Assembly: GCA_005879795.1 (NCBI GenBank)
Contig: VBKJ01000149.1
Span: 1 to 44,642, forward strand
From: Deltaproteobacteria bacterium
Lineage (GTDB): Bacteria > Desulfobacterota > Binatia > DP-6
Direction of reading: 5' to 3'
DNA: 44,642 nt
Shown: piece after piece, positions 31,979 through 39,910 of the stretch
How the letters are laid out: each line of letters begins with the position of its first letter
Position numbering within the stretch: the stretch's first letter is position 1
Position numbers and translations under genes: made by a program
Notes under the pieces: generated by a model
Seen by the model: only the letters and a program-made list of their open reading frames with translations
The model's database searches: none
What the model was told of the DNA's origin: nothing

Positions 31979-32029
31979 TCTGGGGGCATCGGAAGCGCGG
32001 AGCGAGTGAGCACTGGACGGGCCCCCAGG
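31979..32029. repeat. Palindromic intergenic element, copy 2 (upstream of guaA)
   Basis: CTGGGGGC at 31980-31987 pairs with GCCCCCAG at 32021-32028. The sequence just inside (CATCGGA at the left, GGACGGG at the right) matches the element upstream of ftsH at 4060-4122, but the inner 14-bp stem is not kept. The right arm ends only seven bases before the guaA ATG, in the place where a ribosome site should be, so it may influence initiation. Confidence 0.6.
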
Positions 32030-32034
32030 TCAAA

Positions 32035-33489
32035 ATGATCCTGATCCTCGACTTCGGCTCGCAGTACACGCAGCTCATCGCCCGGCGCGTGCGCGAGCTG
32101 CGCGTCTACTGCGAGATCCACCCCTTCGACCTGCCGCTCGACGCGCTCCGCCGCCTGGCGCCCGAGGGCATCATCCTCTCGGGCGGCCCGGCCAGCGTGT
32201 ACGACGAGGACGCGCCCCGGCCGGCGCCCGCCGTCCTCGAGACGCTCATGACGGGCACGCCCCCCGTCCTCGGCATCTGCTACGGGATGGGCGTCCTCAA
32301 TCGAGCCTTCGGCGGCGAGGTGCAACGCGCCACGCGCAAGGAGTTCGGCCCCGCCGACCTGCGCATCACACGCTTCGACCCGCTGCTCGCGCTGGGCGGC
32401 CGCTCGACGCGCGTGTGGATGAGCCACGGCGACCAGATGACGTCGCTCCCCGACGCGTTCGAGACCCTCGCCGCGAGCGACAACTCCCCGCACGCCGCCT
32501 TCCGCCACCGCGAGCGCCCCATCTACGGCCTCCAGTTCCACCCCGAGGTCACCCACAGCGTCGACGGGAAGCAGGTGCTGCGCAACTTCCGTGGCCGGCG
32601 CGTCATCTGCGGGCTCTCGGGCGGCGTCGACTCGGCCGTGACCGCCGCCCTCATCCACCGCGCCATCGACGAGCGGCTCACGTGCATCTTCGTCGACAAC
32701 GGCCTCCTGCGCGCCGGCGAGGCCGAGGAGGTGCTGCGGGTCTTCCGCGACACCATGGAGCTCGACGTGCGCCACGTCGACGCCGGGGAGCGCTTTCTCC
32801 GCAACCTGCGCGACGTCGAGGATCCCGAGCGCAAGCGGCGCACCATCGGCGTCACCTTCATCGAGGTGTTCGAGGAGGAGGCGAAGCGCATCCCCGGCGC
32901 CGGCTTCCTTGCCCAGGGAACGCTCTACCCCGACGTCATCGAGTCCGTCTCGGTGCGCGGCCCTTCCGCGACCATCAAGAGCCACCACAACGTGGGCGGC
33001 CTCCCCGAGCGGATGCGCCTCGAGCTGCTCGAGCCGCTGCGCGAGCTGTTTAAGGACGAGGTGCGCGATCTCGGGCGCGTGCTGGGGGTGCCGGAGGAGA
33101 TCGTCGGCCGCCAGCCCTTCCCGGGGCCCGGGCTCGCCGTCCGCATCATCGGCCCCGTCGATGCCGCGCGGCTCGCGATCCTGCGCGGCGCGGATGCGAT
33201 CGTACAGGAGGAGATCCGCGCGGCCGGCCTCCACGACGACCTCTGGCAGGCGTTCGCCGTCCTCCTGCCGGTCAAGACGGTGGGCGTCATGGGCGACGAG
33301 CGCACCTACGAGAACGTGATCGCCGTCCGCGCCGTCACCTCGACCGACGGCATGACGGCCGACTGGGCGCGGCTCCCCGCCGACCTCCTCGCCCGGCTCT
33401 CGAGCCGCATCATCAACGAGGTGGAGGGCGTGAACCGGGTCGTGTACGACATCTCCTCGAAGCCGCCGGCGACCATCGAGTGGGAGTAG
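32035..33489 (+). CDS. guaA: GMP synthase (glutamine-hydrolysing), shortened linker
   Basis: A 484-residue enzyme making GMP from XMP, ATP and glutamine. The amidotransferase half has catalytic Cys82 (GICYGMG) and QFHPEVTHS; the ATP-pyrophosphatase half has SGGVDS at 195-200, and the end [10 protein letters not shown] is perfectly conserved. Family members are ~510-525 residues. The shortfall is at one place: after LRNF185 only RGRR precedes VICGLSGG, where about 28-32 residues with a conserved CxC...W helix normally lie. Frame is intact on both sides. ATG 32035 begins the conserved [13 protein letters not shown]; there is no clear ribosome site, only AGG within the palindrome. Confidence 0.92.
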   Translation: MILILDFGSQYTQLIARRVRELRVYCEIHPFDLPLDALRRLAPEGIILSGGPASVYDEDAPRPAPAVLETLMTGTPPVLGICYGMGVLNRAFGGEVQRATRKEFGPADLRITRFDPLLALGGRSTRVWMSHGDQMTSLPDAFETLAASDNSPHAAFRHRERPIYGLQFHPEVTHSVDGKQVLRNFRGRRVICGLSGGVDSAVTAALIHRAIDERLTCIFVDNGLLRAGEAEEVLRVFRDTMELDVRHVDAGERFLRNLRDVEDPERKRRTIGVTFIEVFEEEAKRIPGAGFLAQGTLYPDVIESVSVRGPSATIKSHHNVGGLPERMRLELLEPLRELFKDEVRDLGRVLGVPEEIVGRQPFPGPGLAVRIIGPVDAARLAILRGADAIVQEEIRAAGLHDDLWQAFAVLLPVKTVGVMGDERTYENVIAVRAVTSTDGMTADWARLPADLLARLSSRIINEVEGVNRVVYDISSKPPATIEWE

Positions 33490-33501
33490 GGCGGTCGCCG
33501 C

Positions 33502-33533
33502 CAGCCGGCACCGGCGGTCGGGCCGCCCGGCTG
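33502..33533 (+). terminator. Possible terminator hairpin after guaA
   Basis: CAGCCGG (33502-33508) pairs with CCGGCTG (33527-33533), with further GC pairing in between, 13 bases after the guaA stop. Only a weak pyrimidine run (CGTCCTTC) follows, so intrinsic termination is uncertain. Confidence 0.3.
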
Positions 33534-33665
33534 CGTCCTTCATCGTCCCGTCGCCTCACCCGGACAGGGAGGTAGGGCCCCGCCGATGGCTCGGCCGGCG
33601 TCAACCTTCGGCTCGCGTCGGTCGTCGTGCAGGTGAGCATGGGAGCCGGAAGGAACGGACAGCGA

Positions 33666-34088
33666 ATGACGCAGCGGATCAGTACCCTGGTTCTGACCGT
33701 CACCCTCATCGTATCAGCGGCGACCGCCCACGCAGACTGGCCGGGTGGTGGTCTCGGAAAGCACCACGGCAAGTTCTGGAAGAAGGAGAAGGTTCGCGAG
33801 AAGCTCCAGATGAGCGACGACGAGGTGCGGTACCTCGAGCAGATATTTGCCCGCCATCAGGGCGCGCTCACCGACCTCGACGCAGAGGTCAACAAGGCGA
33901 AGACCCGACTCGATACGCTGCTCGGGGATGATCGGGCGGACGACGCGCGGGTCTTGGCCGAGGTCGATGCGCTCGAGCAGGCCCGTGCCAACCTCGGCAA
34001 GGCACGGGTGACGATGCTGCTGGAGATGCGAAGGGTCCTGACGCCCGCCCAGCGAAACACGCTCGCCGAGCTGGAGGACGACGACTGA
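33666..34088 (+). CDS. Spy/CpxP-like periplasmic protein
   Basis: A 140-residue exported protein. MTQRISTLVLTVTLIVSAATAHA is a clear signal peptide. The mature part is highly charged and helical, beginning with His/Lys-rich GKHHGKFWKKEKV, with the LTxxQ motif (VLTPAQRNTLAEL) typical of Spy/CpxP chaperones and heavy-metal resistance sensors near the end and a related MSDDEVRYLEQ unit earlier. It may buffer misfolded periplasmic protein or metals. It ends 52 bases from the minus-strand permease gene, so the two are convergent. A longer GTG start at 33627 would put residues in front of the signal peptide and is disfavoured. Confidence 0.8.
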   Translation: MTQRISTLVLTVTLIVSAATAHADWPGGGLGKHHGKFWKKEKVREKLQMSDDEVRYLEQIFARHQGALTDLDAEVNKAKTRLDTLLGDDRADDARVLAEVDALEQARANLGKARVTMLLEMRRVLTPAQRNTLAELEDDD

Positions 34089-34140
34089 CCGCGCGGGGCC
34101 GCGGGAGCGGAGCGCCGCCGCGGTTGGGGCAGGGGGTGCG

Positions 34141-35376
34141 TCATTCGAAGCGCAGCGCCTGCACGGGGTGCAGCTCGGCCGCCTGGCGAGCGGGGAAGAG
34201 CCCGAAGAGGAGCCCCACCGAGGCGGCGGTTCCGAAGGCGATGAGCACGCTCACGAGGGAGAAGGCCGTAGCCCACCCCGCGTAGAGGGTGATGCCCTTG
34301 GCCATCCCGAAGCCGATCACGGTGCCGATCGTGCCCCCGGCGAGGCAGACGAGCACCGTCTCGATGAGGAACTGCCTCAGCACGTCACGCTTCGACGCGC
34401 CGATGGCGCGACGCACGCCGATCTCGCGCGTTCGCTCCGACACGTTCGCGAGCATGATGTTCATGATGCCGATGCCGCCGACGAGAAGCGAGATGCCCGC
34501 GATCGACCCCATGACGATGTTGAAGATGCGCTGGGTCCGCTGCGCCTGAGCGAGAAGCTCCTCGGGCACCATCACTTCGTAGTCCTCCACGTCGCGGTGC
34601 TGCGGGCCGACGATCCCCCGGATCGCGCGAGCGGTCACGGAGAGCTGGGAGGCGTCGGCGACGCGGACCGCGATCTCCTCGATGGCCGCCGGGTCGCCGG
34701 TGCGCGGGAAGCGCCGGAGCGCGGTCGTGATCGGGAGGTAGACGTCGCGGTTGATGTTCCGTAGCTTGATGACGGCCCCCCGGCCCTCGCGGATGAGCTT
34801 CGGCTCCATTACGCCGACCACCTGGCACGAGCTCTGACCGATGGTGAGCGCAGCCCCGAGCGCGTCGGCATAGCCGAACAGGTCCTGCTTCAGCTCGGAA
34901 CCGAGCACGCAGACCCTCTTGCTGTCCCGGAGGTCGAAGGGCGAGAGGAAGCGCCCCTGGCCGACCCGGAAGTTCGTCACATCCTGATACTCCGGGGTCG
35001 TGCCGACGACCTGGGCGACGCCCTGGCGAGCCCCGAAGCGCGCCTCCTGGTCCAGGAACTTGACGGGCGCGACGCCTAGCAGGCCGGGCAGCCGGTCCCG
35101 GACGAGGAGCGCGTCGTCGTAGGTGAGGCCGCGCGAGAAGCGGCGCTCCGCCTCCGCTCGCATCTCGCCCGTCAGCTCGAGCCGTTTCACGCGGATGTTG
35201 TTCGTCCCGAGGAGCTTGATCTGCTCGGTCGCCTCCCGCCGCGCGCCCTCGCCGATCGACATCATGGAGATGACCGCCGCCACCCCGAATACGATCCCGA
35301 GCGTGCTGAGCAGGGTGCGAAGCTTGCGCACGAGGAGGCCCCTGATGGCAATGTCGATGCTGTCGGACCAGTGCAG
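34141..35376 (-). CDS. MacB-type ABC transporter permease, probable CTG start
   Basis: A FtsX/MacB permease with one N-terminal membrane helix (TLLSTLGIVFGVAAVISMM), a large periplasmic MacB_PCD domain, and three C-terminal helices (IAGISLLVGGIGIMNIML onwards), ending ALRFE as in the family. A GTG at 35331 would remove 15 residues (LHWSDSIDIAIRGLL) that belong to the fold. In that frame TGA lies 33 bases upstream of codon CTG at 35376, with no ATG, GTG or TTG between. GAGGGAG at 35384-35390 stands 7 bases before the CTG, so CTG is the likely start and gives 411 residues. The ATPase domain is a separate gene upstream, unlike one-chain MacB. Confidence 0.85.
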   Translation of the reverse strand: MHWSDSIDIAIRGLLVRKLRTLLSTLGIVFGVAAVISMMSIGEGARREATEQIKLLGTNNIRVKRLELTGEMRAEAERRFSRGLTYDDALLVRDRLPGLLGVAPVKFLDQEARFGARQGVAQVVGTTPEYQDVTNFRVGQGRFLSPFDLRDSKRVCVLGSELKQDLFGYADALGAALTIGQSSCQVVGVMEPKLIREGRGAVIKLRNINRDVYLPITTALRRFPRTGDPAAIEEIAVRVADASQLSVTARAIRGIVGPQHRDVEDYEVMVPEELLAQAQRTQRIFNIVMGSIAGISLLVGGIGIMNIMLANVSERTREIGVRRAIGASKRDVLRQFLIETVLVCLAGGTIGTVIGFGMAKGITLYAGWATAFSLVSVLIAFGTAASVGLLFGLFPARQAAELHPVQALRFE

Positions 35377-35389
35377 GGTCGGTCTCCCT

Positions 35390-35591
35390 CTAGGAGTCCG
35401 TCCGAGTAATCATGGTGAGCGAGGCGAACGAGCCGGGGAGCGAGAGCGGCAAGCGCAGCGACGACCGACGAGGTGCGGCGCGCGGGACGCGCGCCGGGAG
35501 TTGGTCGCCGCAGGAGGGAGGAGCGAGCACGCCGCTCGCAGCCCCCGGATCGTTCGCCGCAGCCGCCATGATTACTCGGACGGCCTCCTAG
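35390..35591. repeat. 202-bp foldback element between ATPase and permease genes
   Basis: The ends are a 26-bp inverted repeat (35390-35415 and 35566-35591) with one mismatch. Inside are a further 16-bp pair with one mismatch (35423-35438 and 35543-35558) and a perfect 7-bp central hairpin (35477-35483 and 35489-35495), so the whole stretch can fold end to end. It contains no gene. It runs exactly from the stop codon of the ATPase gene (35588-35590 lies within one arm) to the ribosome site of the permease. No target-site duplication is visible. It could be a MITE-like element or a structured operon spacer. Confidence 0.85.
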
Positions 35592-36292
35592 GCCCCCGGC
35601 GCCGCCGCCGCGGGCGGCTGCTTCGAGTCGCTCACGATGTGGCCGTCGCGCATGTGGATCGTCCGCTGCGCGTAGGCCGCCACATCGGGATCGTGCGTCA
35701 CCAGCACGATCGTCGTCCCCCGGCGGTTCAGGTCGACGAAGAGCTTCATGATGTCCTCGCCCGTCTTGCTGTCGAGGTTCCCGGTCGGCTCGTCGCCGAA
35801 GAGGAGCAGCGGCTCGACGACGAGGGCGCGCGCGATGGCGACGCGCTGCATCTCTCCGCCCGAGAGCTCCGTCGGCCGATGTCGCCCCCTCCTCTCGAGG
35901 CCGACCTCGCGGAGGATGGCGAGGCTCCGCTCGCGCCGGAGGGGGCGCGCGACCCCGGCGTACACGAGCGGCAGCTCGACGTTCTCGAGGACGTCGTGCT
36001 GCGAGATCAGGTTGAAGGCCTGGAAGACGAAGCCGATCTTCCGGTTGCGGATGCGCGAGAGCTCGGTGTCCTCGATCTGCTCGACGGCCACGCCATCGAG
36101 GCGGTAGCGGCCCCCGCTCGGCCGGTCGAGGCAGCCGAGGAGGTGGAGGAGCGTCGACTTGCCTGACCCCGACGGTCCCATGATGGCGAGGAACTCGCCC
36201 CGCTCCACTGCGAGGTCCACGCCGCGCAGCGCTGGGACCTCGGTCGCGCCCGTCCAGTAGCTCCTGCGGAGCTCCGTGGCGTCGATCAGCAT
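35588..36292 (-). CDS. ABC transporter ATP-binding protein (MacB/LolD type)
   Basis: A 234-residue ATPase energising the MacB-like permease. Walker A GPSGSGKST, Q-loop FQAFNLI, signature LSGGEMQR, Walker B LLLFGDEPTGNLD and the H-loop TTIVLVTHDPDVA are all present. The C-terminal QPPAAAAPGA tail is short. It starts two bases after the adaptor stop (ATG at 36292, stop at 36294 on the same strand). It precedes the foldback element, so a ribosome or polymerase must pass that hairpin to make permease. Confidence 0.93.
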   Translation of the reverse strand: MLIDATELRRSYWTGATEVPALRGVDLAVERGEFLAIMGPSGSGKSTLLHLLGCLDRPSGGRYRLDGVAVEQIEDTELSRIRNRKIGFVFQAFNLISQHDVLENVELPLVYAGVARPLRRERSLAILREVGLERRGRHRPTELSGGEMQRVAIARALVVEPLLLFGDEPTGNLDSKTGEDIMKLFVDLNRRGTTIVLVTHDPDVAAYAQRTIHMRDGHIVSDSKQPPAAAAPGA

Positions 36293-36293
36293 C

Positions 36294-37958
36294 TCAGGCG
36301 CGGTCGGCTGGCGGAGGATTCACGAGCACACGCTCGCCCTCGCGCAGCCCCTCCTCCACCACCACCAGGTGCTCGTTGCTCGGGCCGAGCACGACCTTGC
36401 GCTCCTCGATCCGCCTCCCGTACGGCACCAGGACCGCCTGGCTCCCGCCGCGCGCGAGGACAGCGGAGAGCGGGACCGAGAGCGCGTGGTCGCGGCGCTC
36501 GACGATGATGCCGACGCTCGCGGAGAGGCCCGGCCGGATCCGCTCGTCCTTGTCATCGACCTTGACGGTCACGTCGAAGACCTTGACGCCGGAGGGTGTT
36601 CCCGCCGGGGTCAGCTTCATCCTCGCGAGCGACCCGATCTTCAGCACCGTGCCGCGGAAGGTCACTCCCGGGAGCGAGTCGAGCTTGAGCTCGGCCGGTC
36701 CGCCCACCTGGACCTTGCTGATGTCGACCTCGTTCACCTCCGTGTCTGCGACGATGGTCGAGGGGTCCGGCAGGTAAAGGATCGGCTGGCCCTCGTAGGG
36801 GATCATGCCGAGCTGTATCTTATCGTTCCCCTTGTTCTCACTCGCCTTGGCGTAGACCACGACCCCGTCCTTCGGGGCCGTGATCTCCTTCACCTTGAGC
36901 CTCGTCTCGGCGGTCCGGATGAGCTGCTCGGCGCGCGCGATGTTGGCCTTCTCGCGCTCGACGCCGGCCTCGTAGGACTCGAGCTGCGAAGCCATCCCGC
37001 GCTTGGCCTTCTCGAGGGCGAACTGCGCCTGCTCGAGCCGGACAGTCGCCCGCTCGAGCTCGGCCCGGGTGGCCCCGGCCTTCACCCGCTGGAGGTTGAA
37101 CTGCGCCGCCTGGAACGTCGTCTTGGCCTCGAGGGCCTTCAGCTCGGCGTCCTCGAGCGTCTCCCGCGTGATGTACCCCTTCTCGACCAGCCCCGGGAGC
37201 AGCTTCCGCTTTGCCTCCGCGTTATCGAAGGCGAGCTGTGCCCGCCGCACCTCCATCTGCGCCTGCGTGAGCTCGCTCGGGAGCGGCCGCTTCTTGAGCT
37301 CGTCCAGGTCGAGCTGGGCGAAGCGGACCTCCGTCTCGAAGCGGGCGATTTCGGACTGCAGCCGGTGCCGCTGCGCCTCCAGGTCCGTCTCGGCCTTGTG
37401 CAGATCGGCTTCCGACACGTCGCGGGCGGCCTTCGCCTCCTCGAGCTGCATTTCGTACTTGCCCGGGTCGAAGCGGGCGAGCACGTCGCCCTTCTTGGCG
37501 TACGTTCCCTCGGGGATGAGGTAGATTATCGTGAGGTCCTTCGCGGCGCTGATCGTGGCCGAGTCGAGCGCCCGCAGCTCCCCGGGCTCCGTGATCTTGG
37601 CCACGAACTCCCCGGGCCAGACCTCGAAGAGGTCCTCGGCCTTCAGCTGCACACCCGAGCCGAGCGAGAAGTAGACCGCGATCACCCCGAGGGCAGCCGC
37701 GATCGCCGCCCAGTGGCGGGGGCGGAGCACCACCCCCGCGTCCGCGAGCCGCTCGCGCACCGGCCGGAGCCGGCGCTCGATGTCCTCGCTCAGCGGCCGG
37801 AGCCGCCGCTCGATGTCCTCGACCACCGGCCGGAGTGGCTGCTCGATCCTTTCGCGCAGCGGCCGGAGCCGCTGCCCAATCGCTTCGAAGAGCAACCCGA
37901 GCCGCCGCCCGATCCCCTCGTCGATCACCGACCGCGCGCGGCCCCCGATGCGCGTCAT
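36294..37958 (-). CDS. MacA-like periplasmic adaptor with cytoplasmic 11-residue repeats
   Basis: A 554-residue HlyD/MacA-type membrane fusion protein linking the inner-membrane ABC pump with the outer-membrane channel. Residues 8-73 are six 11-residue units of the form x-L-R-P-L-x-E-x-I-E-x (for example RLRPLSEDIER), then one membrane helix (AAIAAALGVIAVYFSLG) at about 84-99. The rest has the adaptor order: lipoyl half, a long alpha-hairpin coiled coil (about residues 190-360), second lipoyl half, beta-barrel and membrane-proximal domain. Normal MacA has only a short cytoplasmic tail, so the repeat array is odd. ATG 37958 is 7 bases after the channel stop. The frame extends upstream without a fitting start. 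Confidence 0.88.
   Translation of the reverse strand: MTRIGGRARSVIDEGIGRRLGLLFEAIGQRLRPLRERIEQPLRPVVEDIERRLRPLSEDIERRLRPVRERLADAGVVLRPRHWAAIAAALGVIAVYFSLGSGVQLKAEDLFEVWPGEFVAKITEPGELRALDSATISAAKDLTIIYLIPEGTYAKKGDVLARFDPGKYEMQLEEAKAARDVSEADLHKAETDLEAQRHRLQSEIARFETEVRFAQLDLDELKKRPLPSELTQAQMEVRRAQLAFDNAEAKRKLLPGLVEKGYITRETLEDAELKALEAKTTFQAAQFNLQRVKAGATRAELERATVRLEQAQFALEKAKRGMASQLESYEAGVEREKANIARAEQLIRTAETRLKVKEITAPKDGVVVYAKASENKGNDKIQLGMIPYEGQPILYLPDPSTIVADTEVNEVDISKVQVGGPAELKLDSLPGVTFRGTVLKIGSLARMKLTPAGTPSGVKVFDVTVKVDDKDERIRPGLSASVGIIVERRDHALSVPLSAVLARGGSQAVLVPYGRRIEERKVVLGPSNEHLVVVEEGLREGERVLVNPPPADRA
37740..37937 (-). repeat. 33-bp tandem repeat coding six hendecads
   Basis: Within the adaptor gene, 33-base units (most alike between 37740 and 37872, for example CGGAGCC-GCTCGATGTCCTCG) encode 11-residue repeats. 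The outer two units have diverged at DNA level but keep the residue pattern. Hendecads form right-handed or straight coiled coils. Confidence 0.8.
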
Positions 37959-37965
37959 CCGAACT

Positions 37966-39843
37966 CTAAATTTGGCCTGCAATGCTCGCCTCCAGCTCGG
38001 CCAAGCCGATATCGTAGTCGACGATCGATCTGAGCAAGTCGATCTCCCCGTCGCGGATGTCCTCCTGGGCGTCGGTAACGTCCTTGTTGGTGGCCTGGCC
38101 GAGGGCAAACCGCGCCCGGGCGATCTCCAGCTTGCCCTCCGCCTGCTCCACGCTCACGGCGAGCGGCTTCATGCGCTCCAGGCTCGTCCGGAGCCTGATC
38201 TCGGCGGTCCGGACCTGCAGCTCGACGAGCCGCTTCGTCTGCGCGAGCTGGGTCTCGAAACGCGTGTGCTCGATCCTCGCCCGCGAGAGAAGGGATCGCG
38301 CGGCGACATTTCCGAGCGGATATGAGAAGAGCAATCCCGCCGCCCATTCGTCGCCGCGGAAATCCAACGCGCGACCGACCGTCGTCCCGGTCTGTGTCCT
38401 GCCGTACGCGGCCGTGAGATCGACGTTCGGCAGGAGGCCATTTTGCGCCACCCGGACGTTCAGCCAGCTCTTCTTGAGAGCCTCGTCGGCGGCCATGATC
38501 TCCGGTCGGCGCTCGTTGGCCAGGGCGATCCACGTCTCCAGATCCGATGGAATGGGCTGGAAGTCGATCGCCTCGTGCCGGACTTGCGTCTCCGTGCCGA
38601 TGGGCACGCCGAGGACGTCGCTCAGGGCGTTCTGTGCCAGCTGGCGGTTCCCCTCGGCCCTCGCGAGCGTCTCCGCATCCTGCGCGCGGATGATCTCGGC
38701 GCTGTAGACGTCGCGCTTGGTCACCAGGCGGGCCTTGAAGAGGGCATTGGACGCTTCGATCAGGGCCTCGTCCCTCGCGAGCGCGTCCTGCGCGACGTCG
38801 ATGATCAGGTCCGCGAGGATGGCGTTGTAGTAGGCGGCCTTGGTCAGGGCCATGACCGTCAGGATGTCGGCCTGAAGCTGCGCCGCGGCGATCCGCCAAT
38901 CGTACTCGGCGTCCTTGATCGGCCGGGTGGCCACGTAGATGCGTCCCCCGCGCAGGAGCGGCTGCAGGATCCTGACGGTGTAGTTCGACACGAACTCGCG
39001 AGGGGGTCGCTCTCCGGCGGTATCCGTCCTTCTGAAGAAGCCCTCCACACCGATGTTGCCTCCCGTGGGGATGTTCTCGCTGATGAAGGCGGCGGGCGTG
39101 CGGATGCTGGTGTCCGAGATGCGCCGACCGTCCAGGATGATGCGGTCATCGTTCAGCCTCTCTATCCCCACCTCCTTCCTACGCGACGCGGTCAAGCTGG
39201 CGCCGACGAGCGGATGGAAGATCGCCTTGGCCCTCGCGATCTCGGTCTCCAGCGCGTCCTCGTTCAGCCTGGTGATCTGGAGGGGCAGGTTCTTCTCGAG
39301 CCCAAGCTCGACCGCTTCCTCGAGCGCCAGCGAGAGCTTCTCGGGGGGCGCCGGGGCTCCCGGCAGCCGTTTGCGACGGATATCGTCGAGGACGCGCTTG
39401 ATCCTGCCCAGGTCCTCCTCGGAGATGACCGTGTGGTTGCGGCCTCTGCCCTCAGGATTCTTCGTCAGGTACGCGTACATCCTCTCACCGAGCGGCGCCG
39501 CGCCCGCGGCGGGCTGCCCGAGCTTCGGCAACACGGTGTCGCGCCAGCGCCGTGTGACCTCCTTCTCCGCGGCGGTGATCGCCGCGAACGCGCTCTGCCC
39601 TTCGAGCGGGATTTTCCCGTCGAGGCCGGCGGGCGCTGGGGCCGTGACGGGTTGCTCGAAGGGCGCGCGCTTCACCTGGGGGCCGGAGGTCCGTACCGGA
39701 GCGGCAGGCGCCGCCCGGCGGGAATCGTCAGTCGCTACACGCGGAGGTTCCGAGGCCATCGAGTCGGGCGTCGGCGGGAGAGGAAGCTGCGAGAGGAGGA
39801 GAACGCCAAGCGGTGGTACCAGGCGTGACCTCGAGCGCATCAT
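37966..39843 (-). CDS. TolC-family outer-membrane efflux channel
   Basis: A 625-residue outer-membrane factor. It starts with a signal peptide (RLVPPLGVLLLSQLPLPPTPDSMA) with no lipobox Cys. Then comes an unusual ~160-residue linker that is Pro/Ala-rich and then helical, before the outer-membrane efflux domain (LSLALEEAVELGLEKNLPLQI onwards), whose two halves carry the long helices (AQLQADILTVMALTKAAYYN, then FETQLAQTKRLVELQVRTAEIRLR). It ends with the ATNKDVTDAQEDIRDGEIDLLRS-type helix shared by TolC proteins. It should pair with the MacA-like adaptor next door. A second in-frame ATG at 39840 is an equally good start given the AGGA site. Confidence 0.88.
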   Translation of the reverse strand: MMRSRSRLVPPLGVLLLSQLPLPPTPDSMASEPPRVATDDSRRAAPAAPVRTSGPQVKRAPFEQPVTAPAPAGLDGKIPLEGQSAFAAITAAEKEVTRRWRDTVLPKLGQPAAGAAPLGERMYAYLTKNPEGRGRNHTVISEEDLGRIKRVLDDIRRKRLPGAPAPPEKLSLALEEAVELGLEKNLPLQITRLNEDALETEIARAKAIFHPLVGASLTASRRKEVGIERLNDDRIILDGRRISDTSIRTPAAFISENIPTGGNIGVEGFFRRTDTAGERPPREFVSNYTVRILQPLLRGGRIYVATRPIKDAEYDWRIAAAQLQADILTVMALTKAAYYNAILADLIIDVAQDALARDEALIEASNALFKARLVTKRDVYSAEIIRAQDAETLARAEGNRQLAQNALSDVLGVPIGTETQVRHEAIDFQPIPSDLETWIALANERRPEIMAADEALKKSWLNVRVAQNGLLPNVDLTAAYGRTQTGTTVGRALDFRGDEWAAGLLFSYPLGNVAARSLLSRARIEHTRFETQLAQTKRLVELQVRTAEIRLRTSLERMKPLAVSVEQAEGKLEIARARFALGQATNKDVTDAQEDIRDGEIDLLRSIVDYDIGLAELEASIAGQI

Positions 39844-39910
39844 CCGTTCCTACGTTCAGCGCACCCTGCGTCTTGCCGGAGGTCTCCCAGGGCAATTCCC
39901 ATGCAGCCCG

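Noticed and set aside
34089-34140. GC-rich palindromes CCGCGG between the convergent Spy-like and permease genes as a bidirectional terminator
   Set aside because: Stems are short and no T-tract exists on either strand.
37740-37937. 33-bp tandem repeats taken as a CRISPR array
   Set aside because: Units are contiguous, without unique spacers, in frame and protein-coding.
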